From contig OX638372.1 of the NCBI GenBank assembly GCA_951812925.1, positions 8,184,001-8,248,000 on the forward strand: a DNA stretch of 64,000 bases, in the 5' to 3' direction. The stretch comes from Calliopum simillimum. Taxonomy: Eukaryota > Arthropoda > Insecta > Diptera > Lauxaniidae. The notes under the pieces are model-generated. The model searched no databases. It had not been told where the DNA came from and saw only the letters and a program-made list of their open reading frames with translations. Each line of letters opens with the position of its first letter. Position 1 is the first letter of the stretch. Both the position numbers and the translations under genes were made by a program. Positions 1-10,450 of this stretch are shown here, piece by piece.

Positions 1-130
1 AATATCAAGATTCAAGTTATCGAGGGCTAAGTTATCAAAAGTCAAATTAAAGAGAGCCATATTTTAAAGAGTCATACTATTGGGTGTCGAGTCGTCAAGA
101 TTCAAGTTGGCGAAAGTTTAATAAGTGTGA
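1..130. repeat. Degenerate AT-rich minisatellite, left part
   Basis: Short units of about 13-16 bp on the theme GAGTCAAATTATCGA recur, with variants such as GAGTCGAGTTATCAA and ATTCAAGTTATCGA. The same units resume at about 2,030, so this is one array split by two inserted elements (201-1,141 and 1,183-2,028). Units are too diverged for an exact copy number. Confidence 0.7.
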
Positions 131-200
131 CTTGTTTTAGTGCACGAATTTTGGATTTTGACACTTGACACCCCTCAATTTTGTGAGGTTGGAAAAAAAA

Positions 201-1141
201 TGAGTTTGCAAAAAAAATTTTGGGGGTGGGGTGAGGGTAAAGGTTGGCGCGTCGAGGTCAAAAATGAGAGAAAAGGAGAAACAATTTACATACAGCCCTA
301 CAAGAGTGGCCACCTCTAGAGGGTTCAAATGTATGACCGACCCACATTATTTTTTCTCCCCCAAAATTTTTACCAAGCATACCTACCTCTTATCTCTAAC
401 CCCTGAGGGGGCTTCCTTACAAAATTGACATTTTTAGGAAATCAACCCCACCACTGCCAGGGTGCCCCTAGAAGGGTCAAATGTTTAAACGACCCCCATT
501 ATTCCTAGGAAAATTTATAAAAGAAAAAAATTGTATGGCAGCCCCTTTCAGGGTTGAAAATAGAGGGTAAGTATGTTGAAGGAGAATATAGGTCGCAAAA
601 AAATAACGGGGGTTGGTCATACATTTGACCCTTCTAGGAGTACCCGTGGGCCAGTTAGGGCAGTGGGGGCATTTTATATAAAAACAGTAACTTTATATGG
701 GAGCCCCCTTAAGGATTCAAAATAGGGGGTAGGTACGCTGAGAAAAAACTTTGGAGGGGGGCTATTGGGGGTCGGTCATATATTTGTCTCCTCTAGGAGT
801 GACTTCTGGGCAGTTATGGGCCTATTTGACGATGTCGTTTCCATATTTTTCATGTCTATGACATTTATTTTGTATGGGAGTCCCCTAAAGAGTCAAAGAT
901 AGAGGGTAAGTATGTTGAGAAAAAATTTTGGGGAGAAAAAAATATTACGGACCAGTCATACATTAGACCCTTCTAGGGGCACCCAGGGAGTGGTGGGGGT
1001 CGATTTCCTATAAATGTCAATTTTGTATGGGACATTGGTAGGGCTGTATATAAATTTTTTCTCTTTTTCTCTCACATTTTACCTCGATGCGTCAACCTTT
1101 TTTACCCTCACCCCACCCCCAAAATTTTTTTTCCAAACTCA
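201..1141. mobile_element. Inverted-repeat element with internal tandem units
   Basis: The ends form a terminal inverted repeat of roughly 105 bp: TGAGTTTGC... at 201-307 matches the reverse complement of 1,035-1,141, and both arms carry GGGGGTGGGGTGAGGGTAA. Between the arms is a unit of about 165-170 bp with the landmarks GGGAGCCCC, GAGGGTAAGTATG, TTGACCCTTCTAG and a CAGTTA/GGGCAGT block. It occurs once in reverse (about 320-500) and three times forward (about 533, 698 and 870). There is no coding capacity. This is a non-autonomous DNA element whose superfamily I cannot assign. Related degraded units occur at 12,340-12,640 and perhaps 31,780-32,240. Confidence 0.65.
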
Positions 1142-1182
1142 ATTTTGATGATCAAATTAGAGAGAGCTGAGAGAGAGTACTT

Positions 1183-2028
1183 ACAACACAGGCTTACAAA
1201 AAAAAAATTTCATGGCGTTTTGACCGGACTATGTGTTTACTAAGGACTTTGACGTACTGAATCCGAATCAAGGTCATATGGAGGTCAAAATGGGGTTCAT
1301 GTGTCGCTTACTGATAAATTCTGAAACTAATTTTTAATCATTGAGCTCTTAGGCCTTAAAAAGAAAATGTGAGCAAAAAGAGTATCTCGGACCTAGTTTC
1401 GGAGATATAGCCATCGGAAGATCAGAATATATATCTTCTATGAAAACTGCTATAAGTTGGGAACCCCTGCATGGATTTGTAAAATATTGGTGTCATATGA
1501 AAGATATTTTGATAGTCTATAAAAATGTACTGAAAATATTTTCAATTGAATTCATAGTTTTTGAGATATGAGCTTTTTTGAAATTTTGTGAAATTTTTCA
1601 ATTACAACAACAAATAAATCAACAAAACCAACAACAACAACAGTAAAAAAAACAACAAAATACCTTTCATACGACACCAATATTTTCCAAATCCATTCAG
1701 GGGTTCCCAACTTATAGCAGTTTTCATAGAAGATATATATTCTGATCTTCCGATGGCTATATCTCCGAAACTAGGTCTGAGATACTCTTTTTGCTCACAT
1801 TTTCTTTTTAAGGCCTAAGAGCTCAATGATTAAAAATTAGTTTCAGAATTTATCAGTAAGCGACACATGAACCCCATTTTGACCTCCACATGACCTTGAA
1901 ATCTTTTTTCTCAGACGTTCTGGAAAAAAACGGACCCGGAATTCGGATTCGGGACGTCAAAGTCCCTAGGAAACACATAGTCTGGTCAAAACGCCATGAC
2001 ATTTTTTTTTTTTTGTAAACCTGTGTAA
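1183..2028. mobile_element. Foldback element with ~340-bp arms
   Basis: Arms at about 1,183-1,520 and 1,655-2,028 are long imperfect reverse complements. Shared blocks include GGCCTTAAAAAGAAAATGTG, GAGATATAGCCATCGGAAGA and GAACCCCTG. The right arm has a small insertion near 1,900-1,950. The spacer (1,520-1,655) contains CAA/AAC runs. There is no reading frame of transposase type. The element lies inside the AT-rich minisatellite, so it inserted after the array formed. Such a palindrome would fold into a long hairpin as single-stranded DNA or as RNA. Confidence 0.75.
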
Positions 2029-2029
2029 T

Positions 2030-2430
2030 CGAGCTATCCGGAGTCGAAATATTAAAAAGTGCATTAAAGAGAGTCGAATTATCCGGATTGAAATAATATA
2101 GAAACGAATTAGAAAAAGTTAACTTATTGAGATTCATATTATTAGGAGTCGAGTTATTGACAAACAGACTATCAATTTTCAATACATTTTGAGTCACACT
2201 ATCGTAAATTGAGCAAAAGGTACCTAGTCAAAGTATAGAGAGCAAAATTATCGAGTATCGAATAATAAAGAGTTGAATTATCAGAAAATGAATAATCGAG
2301 AGTCAAATAACAAAGAGTGGAATTGTCGAGATTCAAATCAGTTGAATAATTGAGAGTCAAATTATTGAAGTTCATTAATGAGAGTGGAATCATCACTGAT
2401 CAAATCATCAAGAGTCAAACCGTCGAAGTT
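2030..2430. repeat. Degenerate AT-rich minisatellite, right part
   Basis: Continuation of the GAGTC(A/G)AATTATCGA-type units seen at 1-130, for example GAGAGTCGAATTATCC, GAGTCAAATAACAAA and GAGAGTCAAATTATTGA. The three frames open here on the minus strand are products of the repeat (N-S-T-L type) and are not genes. Confidence 0.7.
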
Positions 2431-2439
2431 CGCATTATT

Positions 2440-2720
2440 AATAACAGATCTATGGAGACTTAACAAATTGTCGGCTAAATATTTGCTTGCTGAAATATTG
2501 CATGTATACAAAAATTTTAAATTTTTGGAAAATCGCATTTTTAAGTTTTTGGCCTGAAAACAAAATACCGGATAATTCTGGACTGAAAAATGGGACAAAA
2601 TGGATAAAAAATTTAGAAAGGTGGTTTAAGATTCATTAAGAATACTTTGTAATTCAGACTGGTAAGATATAGTAAAGAATGGATAAAAGATTTAGAAAGA
2701 GCTTACTCAGAAACATGTTT
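2440..2720. repeat. Dispersed repeat, copy A
   Basis: Contains AAAATGGATAAAA-AAGATTTAGAAAG blocks and a CGGCTAAAT...TTTTTGG segment that recur in the same order at about 40,635-40,925. The two copies are diverged. No coding content. The boundaries are approximate. Confidence 0.45.
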
Positions 2721-4269
2721 AGTTAACAAAAAAAAAAAAAAAAACTAAAGTTTTTCTATCCTTAATAAAACTATAGCCATGAGAAAAAAAATGATTTCCC
2801 AAAATTAAAAGTAAAAATACCATTGTATTATACATTGCATATATGTCATATTTTTTATCAGTTTTTTTTTTTTTTTGTTTCGGTCACTTTTGTTCCACAA
2901 AGCCTGGACAGTTGAAGCAAAACGAGACCAAAAACCAAACAACTCAAACGTAGGTACATATCAAACATTTCCATTTATTTGGCATTGCCAGCGCTTTGGT
3001 ACTTGTTATTTTTTATTATTATTATTTTGGACTTTGTAGAGGGTGGACGCTGCTTTTGGTTGTTGGTTTATATATTTTTTCGTGGGTTATGGAAGATTTT
3101 TGTTTTTTATTTCAATTGCTGCAAATTTTTTTTCTTTCGTTTCATTTCAATATTTGTTTTTGCTTTAGACACAACCAAAAAAAAAAGTACTCGTACTAGC
3201 CCTAAAAATAGGCCAATAACAACAAGTACGAGTACTCGCATAGAAATGGCAGGAAAACGGGAAAAGTTATACAGCATTTCAAACATTTGAGTTTATTTGC
3301 CACAAGTTTTTTTTTGGTTTTTTTTGCTTTCCTTCTGAAATGAAGAAGCAGAAAGCAAAACGTTTATTGCATTTAATTAAGTGAAATTGCCCACCCATTT
3401 ATGCAAGGACACGCATTTTGCTGCTGCTGCTGCTGCCGCCTGCCAATCATCAACAACAACCTGCCTGACTGTCGAAGAACGAACGCTTGTTGTTTGTTGT
3501 CCATACTCTCCAATTTTCTTTCCTCCCTCCATAACAAGTGGCAGTAGTTTTACTTTCTGTTTTTTTCTTCCTTTCCTGCTTTACTTACTACCGTCATTTC
3601 TATTTATTTGATATGGCCAGCAATTTTATTTTAGGCGCAATTTTGTAGATCCTCTAAATGGTTATTTGCAAAATGAAATGAAAGTTTTGTGTTGCGCCTG
3701 GAATTGCTTAAAGCATTTAAAAACAAAAAAAAAAAAAAACAAAAAAACGGAAGACAGAGAAGATTGGGGTGGAAAAGGTTGTTCTGGTTTCATTCAAGTG
3801 CGCTGATTTGTTGCTAATTTAGCAAAGCACATGAAACAATTTTCAACGCTTTAAGTGCGCTAAGACGAAATATGTTTACTGCGGGAGTTGCTATAAGTTC
3901 AATCTTCTTTTATAACTTTTAATTTTTATGAAAATGCGCACTATAGTTTTATTACTGAATAATTGGTTTTAATGTTGCAAAAACCTTTTTTGTTTTATTG
4001 CCTGTTTTGATATAATGGCCAATAACTGTAGAGAATGAATGTAATCTCCTGTAACTCTTAGCAGGTAAATAGTGGAAAAATAAACGCAAAAAAAAAGTAG
4101 CCAATGCTCGTGAAATTTTAGCTCAAGTAAGATTTCGAATATCTATATTTATGTGACTCACAAACTGTAGAACTGTTTGAATATACGATTTTCTTGATGT
4201 ACATATTTCGGTGACTACTTAATTACTGATATTATTGTACTTAGTCAATATATTTGTTTAACCTATAAA
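2721..4269. other. Unassigned AT-rich DNA
   Basis: I see no gene. The stretch holds homopolymer A/T tracts (for example near 2,728 and 2,864), a short CTG run coding for nothing recognisable near 3,421-3,436, and a poly-A segment near 3,727. Small plus-strand frames here are rich in Phe from poly-T and do not look like proteins. Confidence 0.5.
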
Positions 4270-4620
4270 AATATAAGAACGCGAATGTTTGTGTGTCTAT
4301 ATGTTCCTTGTTGACTCCCAAACGGCTGGAGCGATCACCGTGAAAAATTATATATAGGTATATAGGTTTTCGAGTACGGCGCTTCTGCATCACAAGGTTT
4401 TTCGATTTTTTTTTTTTTTTTTTTTTCAGCCTTCGTCCTTGGATGTCGGAACCAAAAATTTAAAAATTTTTTTTTTCGCTTTTTCGTGTTTTTTATACGT
4501 TTCATGAGTTTTTACGACATTTTAGTGTAAACAAAAATTTTCACCCAAGCAGTTTTGCTTTTTTCATTGGTTTTTAAAGATTTTCGAAAAAAAAAAAATT
4601 TTTTTGGGGTAATAAAAACA
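4270..4620. repeat. Dispersed repeat with ACTCCCAAACGGCTGGAG and a TTTTCGTGTTTT module
   Basis: Begins with GAATGTTTGTGTGTCTATATG and ACTCCCAAACGGCTGGAG, a phrase typical of dispersed insect elements (from general knowledge, not searched). The right half has TGTCGGAACCAAAA, CGTGTTTT...CGTTTCATGA and ACATTTTAGTG. That order recurs twice in tandem at 33,655-33,850 inside another element. No coding region. Confidence 0.5.
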
Positions 4621-5447
4621 TGGTTGTCATTTGGTCAATATTCTTATGATTTGTATAGGAAATACTGTGTTTTTTTTTGTATACCTCGTATTTTCTAAGG
4701 AATGGAAGTTATTTCAAGCAATTATTTACAATGGTCCACCCTTAAATTTTATCATTACTTGTATTTATGCCTGTATGTATGTTCTGTGTCAAACATCATT
4801 CATTTACACTCAATTCATAATGATGCTTTTATTGTTGTTGTTGTTGCTTGTGCTGTGCTGACATTGTCGTCGAAAATGACAAACATTGTAAATGACATAT
4901 TTTTGTAACAACTTCTTTGCTCCTTTCACTACGCATACATCATCATTTTTGTTATCTTTTGTATTTGACTTACAGTCTTCTTCTTCTTCGTCGTACCTAC
5001 TCTGAGATGTCAGCCTGCTGCTTGCCTGGTAATGCTGCTATCATTGACAATTAATCTAAATCTCATTTAGCGTGTACTTCATGTTCATTGTTCATGCATA
5101 CGTGTGTGTGTGTGTTCGTGTGTGTGTATGTGTGTTTCGTTGTGGTTTTCTATACACCTTATGCATCCAATTGAACTGCGCAAGCATGCATTCGATCAGT
5201 AATGAAGACATGCAAGCAGGAATGCTTGCTTTTCCCATTGCCATTTTACCTTACTTTGCCGAACAAAATTATAAAAAAGGCCGCATTTCCTTACGCTTTA
5301 TGGAACAAAATCCATGGAGTTAAATGTAAAAATATACAAATATTCAATAAAGAATATTTTTAGAGTAATTGGCATGCCTTGAATCCAAATCTATCATCAA
5401 AAAAATTTTACCCCCACTCGTTCCGCCGTTATGTCAAAAAATCAAGT
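4621..5447. other. Unassigned AT-rich DNA with a TG microsatellite
   Basis: A TGTGTGTG tract lies at about 5,101-5,135. Short TTG runs lie near 4,835. Nothing else is recognisable, and the small open frames across the TG tract are not credible proteins. Confidence 0.5.
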
Positions 5448-5676
5448 GTTCGATTAATCGAACGTTGACCGTTAGACCATACCACAAGATCCCATATAAA
5501 TACGACCAAACGTAGTAAGTGAACTCCTTATAGTCTGTCAGTCGGAAGTTAAATATCGGCGATGCCAGTTGAGAGGTGGCGGCTCATAAGGCTCATGACG
5601 CAAAATTTCACCGTTTGGTGGTATTTGTATGTGATCTTGTGGTTTGGGCGGACGGCCAACGTTCGATTAATCGAAC
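5448..5676. mobile_element. Hairpin element ending in TTCGATTAATCGAA palindromes
   Basis: Each end is GTTCGATTAATCGAAC (5,448-5,463 and 5,661-5,676), itself a perfect palindrome. The arms continue as an imperfect inverted repeat to about 5,512 and from about 5,611, sharing ACCACAAGATC and ACCAAACG. The loop is about 100 bp. A related single arm in reverse orientation lies at 10,305-10,370, and another copy of the palindrome is at 6,005. It looks like a small foldback MITE or a domesticated binding-site hairpin. No coding content. Confidence 0.65.
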
Positions 5677-6659
5677 ACTAACTTTGACTCATACCTGGGC
5701 TTATTATTTATTAACGGGTGTTAGTTTTTGGATTACAGATGAAATTTTGAACCTTTGGCTATAAAACCTCATCATTTATTTTTTGTTTTAGTTTTATGAT
5801 CACAATTTTATATTCTAAATAATTTTTTAAAAAAAGGTCTATCGAAAAGGTATTTTTTAACCACGCCCCTCAAACTACTGGACGAAGTGGGTAGTAATAT
5901 TTGCGAACAGGCAAAAGATTAAAGTAATAACACGTACTAACTATTTTTCTAATTTTATTTGCTTTCATAGTATACAAAATTATTGAATATGGACAACTTT
6001 ACCATTCGATTAATCGAACATGGGTTAATTTCTTTAAAATGAACCAAATCTTACTTGGTGCTTATCTACAGCAGAAAGAAATTTTTGGTAACCTGGGAAT
6101 GAAATTCCAAGCAACTTTAGTTTTTTTCATATAAATTTAAACCAGTGCCTATAGTAATCAGTCTTTTCCAGTCAAGGTTCCACCAAGTAACAACTGGGTA
6201 TGCATCATTACATGTGCGTTTGTGGTAGTGTATACCTTATTCGTACTTGCATATCTGTTAATTCTCATATGATAATTTGTTATAAGACTTCTTGTGGTGT
6301 AGGTTTTTTTTTTCTTTCACTCACGTGATATTGTGGTTTTCTTTTGAAAGAGTCTTTAACGTTTATTGAATTAATTTTGCAATTTAATTAATTTAAATTG
6401 ACAAAACAAGTGGTTTTTATTTAAAAATTAAATGTAGTTTTCTATTCTATAAAGTTTATGTTGCAGATAAAATTTGATTCATTCTTTGGTCAAAATTTTG
6501 CGATTTCAGATTAAAGTGCAGCTCAGATAGGATCAAAAATTTAATGGTGATAAGCTTAGTAACTGATTGAAAGCTATTCATTGAATTTTAGCACAAATAC
6601 TAGACATGATTTCTGCAAACTTTATATAAAATTTTGGCAAACAAGAGATAGTCGAATAT
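5677..6659. other. Unassigned AT-rich DNA with one TTCGATTAATCGAA copy
   Basis: The palindrome TTCGATTAATCGAA occurs alone at 6,005-6,018. The sequence just right of 5,676 (ACTTTGACTCATACCTGGGC) is shared, in reverse, with 10,300-10,335, so the repeat family extends beyond the hairpin. I see no gene. Confidence 0.5.
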
Positions 6660-6795
6660 CCAACACAACGAGATGGTTTGTACAGCATAAAACGTATGCC
6701 ATTTCATTCAGGGAAAAATTAGTTTGTAAAATCAACTACTTTACTGTTGATTCAATGTCAAAAAGTAGTTGTGAAGTTCAATGAAAATACGATAA

Positions 6796-6857
6796 TGTGA
6801 CGTACATGGCTAGGTCTTGTTCTTCTTTTCATGGATTCTAACGATGTAGTACGTCAC
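6796..6857. other. Small hairpin GTGACGTAC...GTACGTCAC
   Basis: GTGACGTAC and its reverse complement GTACGTCAC enclose about 45 bp. The half sites contain the CRE-like core TGACGT. It may be structural or regulatory; function is not shown. Confidence 0.35.
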
Positions 6858-7277
6858 GAAAAAATGTGAATTAGAACAAGAGTGTCGCAATATTCGCAAA
6901 GTTCAACAACAACGTGTGCGTGTGTGGTGCCGAAAAAAAAGTAAAATGGTTAATACCGACGAGTACGAGGAAGCTGAATACCTAAGCATAACAATTGAAG
7001 AAGAAACCAATCCGGGTAATGCACCTCAAGAAGTTTTAAATATTATTATAGAATTAAATTATAGAGTTCCAATTACAAAATTATCTTTATTCAGGTTTCG
7101 TTTGAATTAAAATTCATAATTTATCAATTTAGAGACTTAGCTTATAAGCTATTACAACTACGAAAGATAGTTATTAGTTTTAACAATACTAGAATATAAT
7201 ATCTTTGAATAAAACGTACCCTTTAGAATTACAAAAACAAACTAAAAATTAAACAAAAAACAAGGATGTATCTTATT

Positions 7278-7790
7278 CTAGCCTAGACAAAAACGGGTGG
7301 TTATGTTATTAAAATATTCATTTAAATGCTCAATTTCAGCATCATTATGAGCTGCTTCTGTAAATGACCACCAATTACGATTTAGGCACATTTTAAGCAA
7401 TTTATTTTGCGCAATTTGCAGCTTTTTGAGGTGACTTTTAGCAATATTTTGAAAAACTGGACATCCGTATACTAGAATTGGCCTAAATACTACTTTGTAT
7501 AAGAGTAGTTTGTTATTTCTACTCAGGTTCTTGTTAATTATGCTGTATAACATTTTAATGGATTTGTTGATTTTTTCCAAAGTGTAATCGATGTGGTTTT
7601 TAAAAGTTAATTTTTTGTAAAAAACTAAGCCCAAATATTTGACTTCATGCTCCCAATTTATGGAAATGTTATTGATGCAAATAGGTCTCCTCGGGATTTC
7701 AAGAGTTCTCCGGCGCGTAAAGAAAATTGCTTTGGTCTTAGAGATGTTAATTTTAATTTTCCATTTTAAACAGTAAAATTATAGAGTTAA
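7278..7790 (-). pseudogene. 3' fragment of a jockey-like non-LTR retrotransposon (reverse transcriptase C-terminus)
   Basis: The minus-strand frame reads about 170 codons to a stop at 7,278-7,280. Its upstream part (7,790-7,635) reads WKIKINISKTKAIFF and then EVKYLGLVFYKKLTFKNHI. The downstream part has the NKLLLYKVVFRPILVYGCPVF type of motif followed by HLKKLQIAQNKLLKMCL. This order is characteristic of the thumb and C-terminal region after the reverse transcriptase core in jockey-superfamily LINEs. The frame starts abruptly after a stop at about 7,791, so the catalytic YADD region and everything upstream are missing, as expected of a 5'-truncated copy. It is open and not yet riddled with stops, which suggests a fairly young insertion. 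No clear poly-A tail was found beyond 7,278. Confidence 0.8.
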
Positions 7791-8369
7791 ATCAAAACAA
7801 ATAAAAATGCATTTGAACCTACCGCGAATGTTTTTTAAATCAAAAGGAAATTTTATCTGAATCAACTTCATATGTTTGTTAGATCAAAAGAAAATATTAT
7901 TTGATTTAAATACTAATCATATTCAATTTAATAACTTTAAATCAGTAGTTTATCATGGGCAATTCAAATAATTTCGCCTTCGGAGCAAAATTGTTTTTAA
8001 TATTCATTGAATCAACAGTGAAAGTTGTAGTTTTTTCCCTGAGTGTATGGCACAAGACGGATTTTTTGTAGCTGCTGAAAAACCGTAATGAAATCGTTAT
8101 ATATGAAGGTTTGTGTAGATGTTAGGAGAACCATTGAGAAAGCTTTTCAGGTACGCTCTATGACAACGATTATTTTGAGAGTCTTGTCGAAGCCACTAAC
8201 TATCAATAGCTGATGATAGATAATCTTATTCGCTATAATACACCATGCAGAAGGAAAATTATTAATAACCTAAAATGAAGAGATTTTCTGAGTAAGAACG
8301 CTGTATTTTTTTACAGCCTCTAATGATGAAAACGCTGTATTGTCCAAAATCATGGCTGTTCATTTTTGA

Positions 8370-8770
8370 AAGATATGGGATATGGGTGTCTAAGGTTTTT
8401 GAAAAAGTAAAGAAAGATAAAAATCTTATTTGCTGTTAAAAATTTGATATGTCCAAACCAACATGGTTTTGTTCCTGGTAAATCTGCCGTTACAAACCTT
8501 ATTTTATTTTCTCAGTTTTGTATCACTACTTTTGAAAAATTTTCCCAAGTTGATGTTATTTATTCAGATATCTCTAATGCTTTTGATAAGGTCTCCCGTA
8601 ATCTGTTGATTGCTAAATTAAGATATCTTGGTTTTCGTTCGAGTTTTCTTTCTTGGTTAAATTCATATCTTTCAAATAGAATATCTTATGTGGTCATAGA
8701 GAATGAGCAATCATGTCCTTTTCGTGTAACTTTAAGGATGCCACAGGATACTATCTTATGGCCAATGTGA
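8370..8770 (+). pseudogene. Internal reverse transcriptase fragment of a LINE
   Basis: The plus-strand frame contains CPNQHGFVPGKSAVTNL, then VDVIYSDISNAFDKVSRNLL, then FLSWLNSYLSNRISYVV and FRVTLRMPQDTILWP. These match in order the conserved RT blocks QHGF-PGRS, D-SKAFDKV, YL-NR and GVPQG of jockey-type non-LTR elements. The first catalytic Asp is present in the SDISNAFDKV block. The YADD block is absent because the fragment ends at 8,770. Upstream (8,370-8,443) the expected SKVFEKV and KILFAVKN segments are visible in two frames, so there is a frameshift. It is a dead fragment on the opposite strand to the 7.3-7.8 kb fragment, so the two are not one simple insertion. Confidence 0.8.
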
Positions 8771-9160
8771 AGACCATTTCATATCCGAAATTCTACTCTG
8801 AAAAACGATTAGCTCGTTGACCGGTTTTTAAAAAAAAGCTATTTCTGTAAAACTTTAAATAAAAAACCTAAAGTGGGAGCACATCATGGTATAGCCGAGT
8901 TCAAACGACCAGTGATTTGATATTTGACTTGATTAAAGGTAGCAATCATACCATTTTGTTTTTCATTGTGAAACGAGAACAAGTATTTTTTTTTAAATTT
9001 CATAAGAATTTGTTCTCAACTTTAACCAAAACATTTCTTCAAAATTAGAGTATCTGAAGTGTATTACCTTGAAGAAATTTTTTAATAAAGAAAAGGTGGA
9101 ATCAGAATCTCTTAAAAAAAAAGCACGCGCGCACTTAAAATAATTAAAACCATAAAAGTT
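8771..9160. other. Unassigned AT-rich DNA
   Basis: Nothing recognisable. The minus-strand frame here is translated poly-A/poly-T and is not a gene. Confidence 0.5.
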
Positions 9161-9164
9161 AATG

Positions 9165-9420
9165 TAGCAAAACTGTTTTAACACAAAAAAAAAAAAAAAA
9201 AACACCAAAAGCAAAAACAACAGTTACAATAGCAACAACAAAATCTCTATAAAAACAAACCCGCTGCTATAACTACAAGTCACACTCTCCGAACTGAACT
9301 CTCAGTCTGAAATCACTTGCAATAAATCTGAGTTAAAATTTCTCAATTTCCTGCGTTTTCCGGTGTAACACAACAACTACAACAAAAGCACTAACACTGG
9401 CATACATTTTTAAGCAGACA
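9165..9420 (+). promoter_or_regulatory. Promoter- or LTR-like segment
   Basis: CTATAAAAAC at about 9,246 is followed about 33 bp later by TCACAC and then CTCAGTCTG (about 9,299), and then by AATAAA at about 9,321. A TATA box, an initiator-like TCAGT and AATAAA in this order within 80 bp are what one sees in insect LTRs, and also in ordinary core promoters. No TG...CA ends with a target duplication could be fixed, so I cannot choose. No downstream coding sequence is evident. Confidence 0.3.
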
Positions 9421-9820
9421 TAGAAAAAAAAAAAACAGAACACACACAAAAAATTATACAAAGAAAAAGACACTAACACTAACACACTGCTAAAATGGCA
9501 ACTCATTTATTTAAATTTTCTTAAGTTAAAGAAAAATCAGTACCATCAGCATCGTATCTACACTTTTTAGGCATAATTCCATATTATTGTTGCCAAAGTT
9601 TTTTGCTGTTGTTGTATTTTTTCGTTATTTTTGTTTTTGGGAAAAAGGTATGCAAAGGACATCTTCATCTACATATATATGTGTTTATAATGTAGGTATC
9701 AAGTGGTCGTCTTTGTTAAAAGGTGGGCTTTTTTCTATTTGGTGTTGTTGTAAAACAATTGAAGAAAAGTTGTGCTTAAATATTTTCACAATGTAAATCA
9801 GGAAAATAAATTTCGTTTGT
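9421..9820. other. Unassigned DNA
   Basis: CA-rich short repeats (AACACTAACAC) near 9,390-9,490 and T-rich stretches. No gene seen. Confidence 0.5.
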
Positions 9821-9824
9821 CCTT

Positions 9825-10245
9825 AAGGCCAAAACGCTCACATTATGGGGACGGACACATATCTGGTCATGTCCAAAATATATTTTCGACCTTCTTGATC
9901 GATTTGTGCAATAAATTTTTTTTTTACGAAAATGGGCCCAAAACGGCCACTTTAAGCAGACGGACCCATCACTGGTCATATCGAAAATTTATTTTTGACC
10001 TTTCTCCATCGATTGTTGCTGAAATATTCTGTTCGAAAATAGCCATAAAACGTTGACTTCAAATGGTAGGAGAAACCTCTGGTCATGTCCAAAATATATT
10101 TTCGACTTTTTTTCATCGATTGGTGCGAATATTTTTTATTCTTTTTTAAATTAAATTTGTCAAAACGGCCACTTAGAGGGATCGGATAAACCTTTGGGCA
10201 TGTCCAAGATATATTTTTGATCTTTCCCCATCGATTCGTGCAAAT
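9825..10245. repeat. Tandem repeat, four copies of ~110 bp
   Basis: The landmark CTGGTCATGTCCAAAATATA recurs at about 9,863, 9,972 (variant), 10,079 and 10,195 (variant), spacing 109, 107 and 115 bp. Each unit also carries TTTTCGACC, CATCGATT-GTGC and AAAACGGCCACTT. The frames open on both strands (9,772-10,263) are repeat translations. Confidence 0.8.
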
Positions 10246-10259
10246 GGTATTATTGTTTG

Positions 10260-10450
10260 TCACCTAGTTATATTCTTTGGTACATTCGCACCTGCACCTT
10301 TCATTACCTGATAGGCCCAGGTATGAGTAAAAGGTAGTATTCGATTAATCGAACGTTGGCCGTTAACCCAACGTGCCTGAAAATGGTTTAAAGCAGTCAT
10401 GCAGATAGATGTCTTGTGAATATTAACAATAAACAGACGGTTTTTCATGC
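10260..10450. repeat. Reverse-oriented copy of the TTCGATTAATCGAA family
   Basis: Contains GCCCAGGTATGAGT, the palindrome TTCGATTAATCGAA (10,340-10,353) and ACGTTGGCCGTTAACCC. It matches 5,640-5,706 in reverse orientation. The opposite-strand translations of both copies share a GQRSINR...THTWAY stretch, which reflects homology of the repeat and is not evidence for a protein. Confidence 0.6.

Larger units (their letters stand above)
6700..8050. mobile_element. Block bounded by CAGGGAAAAA inverted repeats
   Basis: CATTCAGGGAAAAA at about 6,704 and the reverse complement of CACTCAGGGAAAAA at about 8,032-8,045 begin inverted arms. Both arms then carry a CTGTTGATTCAAT block about 30-40 bp further in. 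A jockey-like LINE fragment (7,278-7,790) lies inside, so this may be a DNA element that received a LINE insertion, or two chance ends of the same MITE family. No target duplication is evident. A 64-codon frame at 6,916-7,110 inside it has no recognised relatives. Confidence 0.4.

Noticed and set aside
5576..5764. Possible protein shared with 10,260-10,448 (GQRSINR and THTWAY)
   Set aside because: The similarity follows from the repeat family; the frame crosses a DNA palindrome and is not conserved at its ends.
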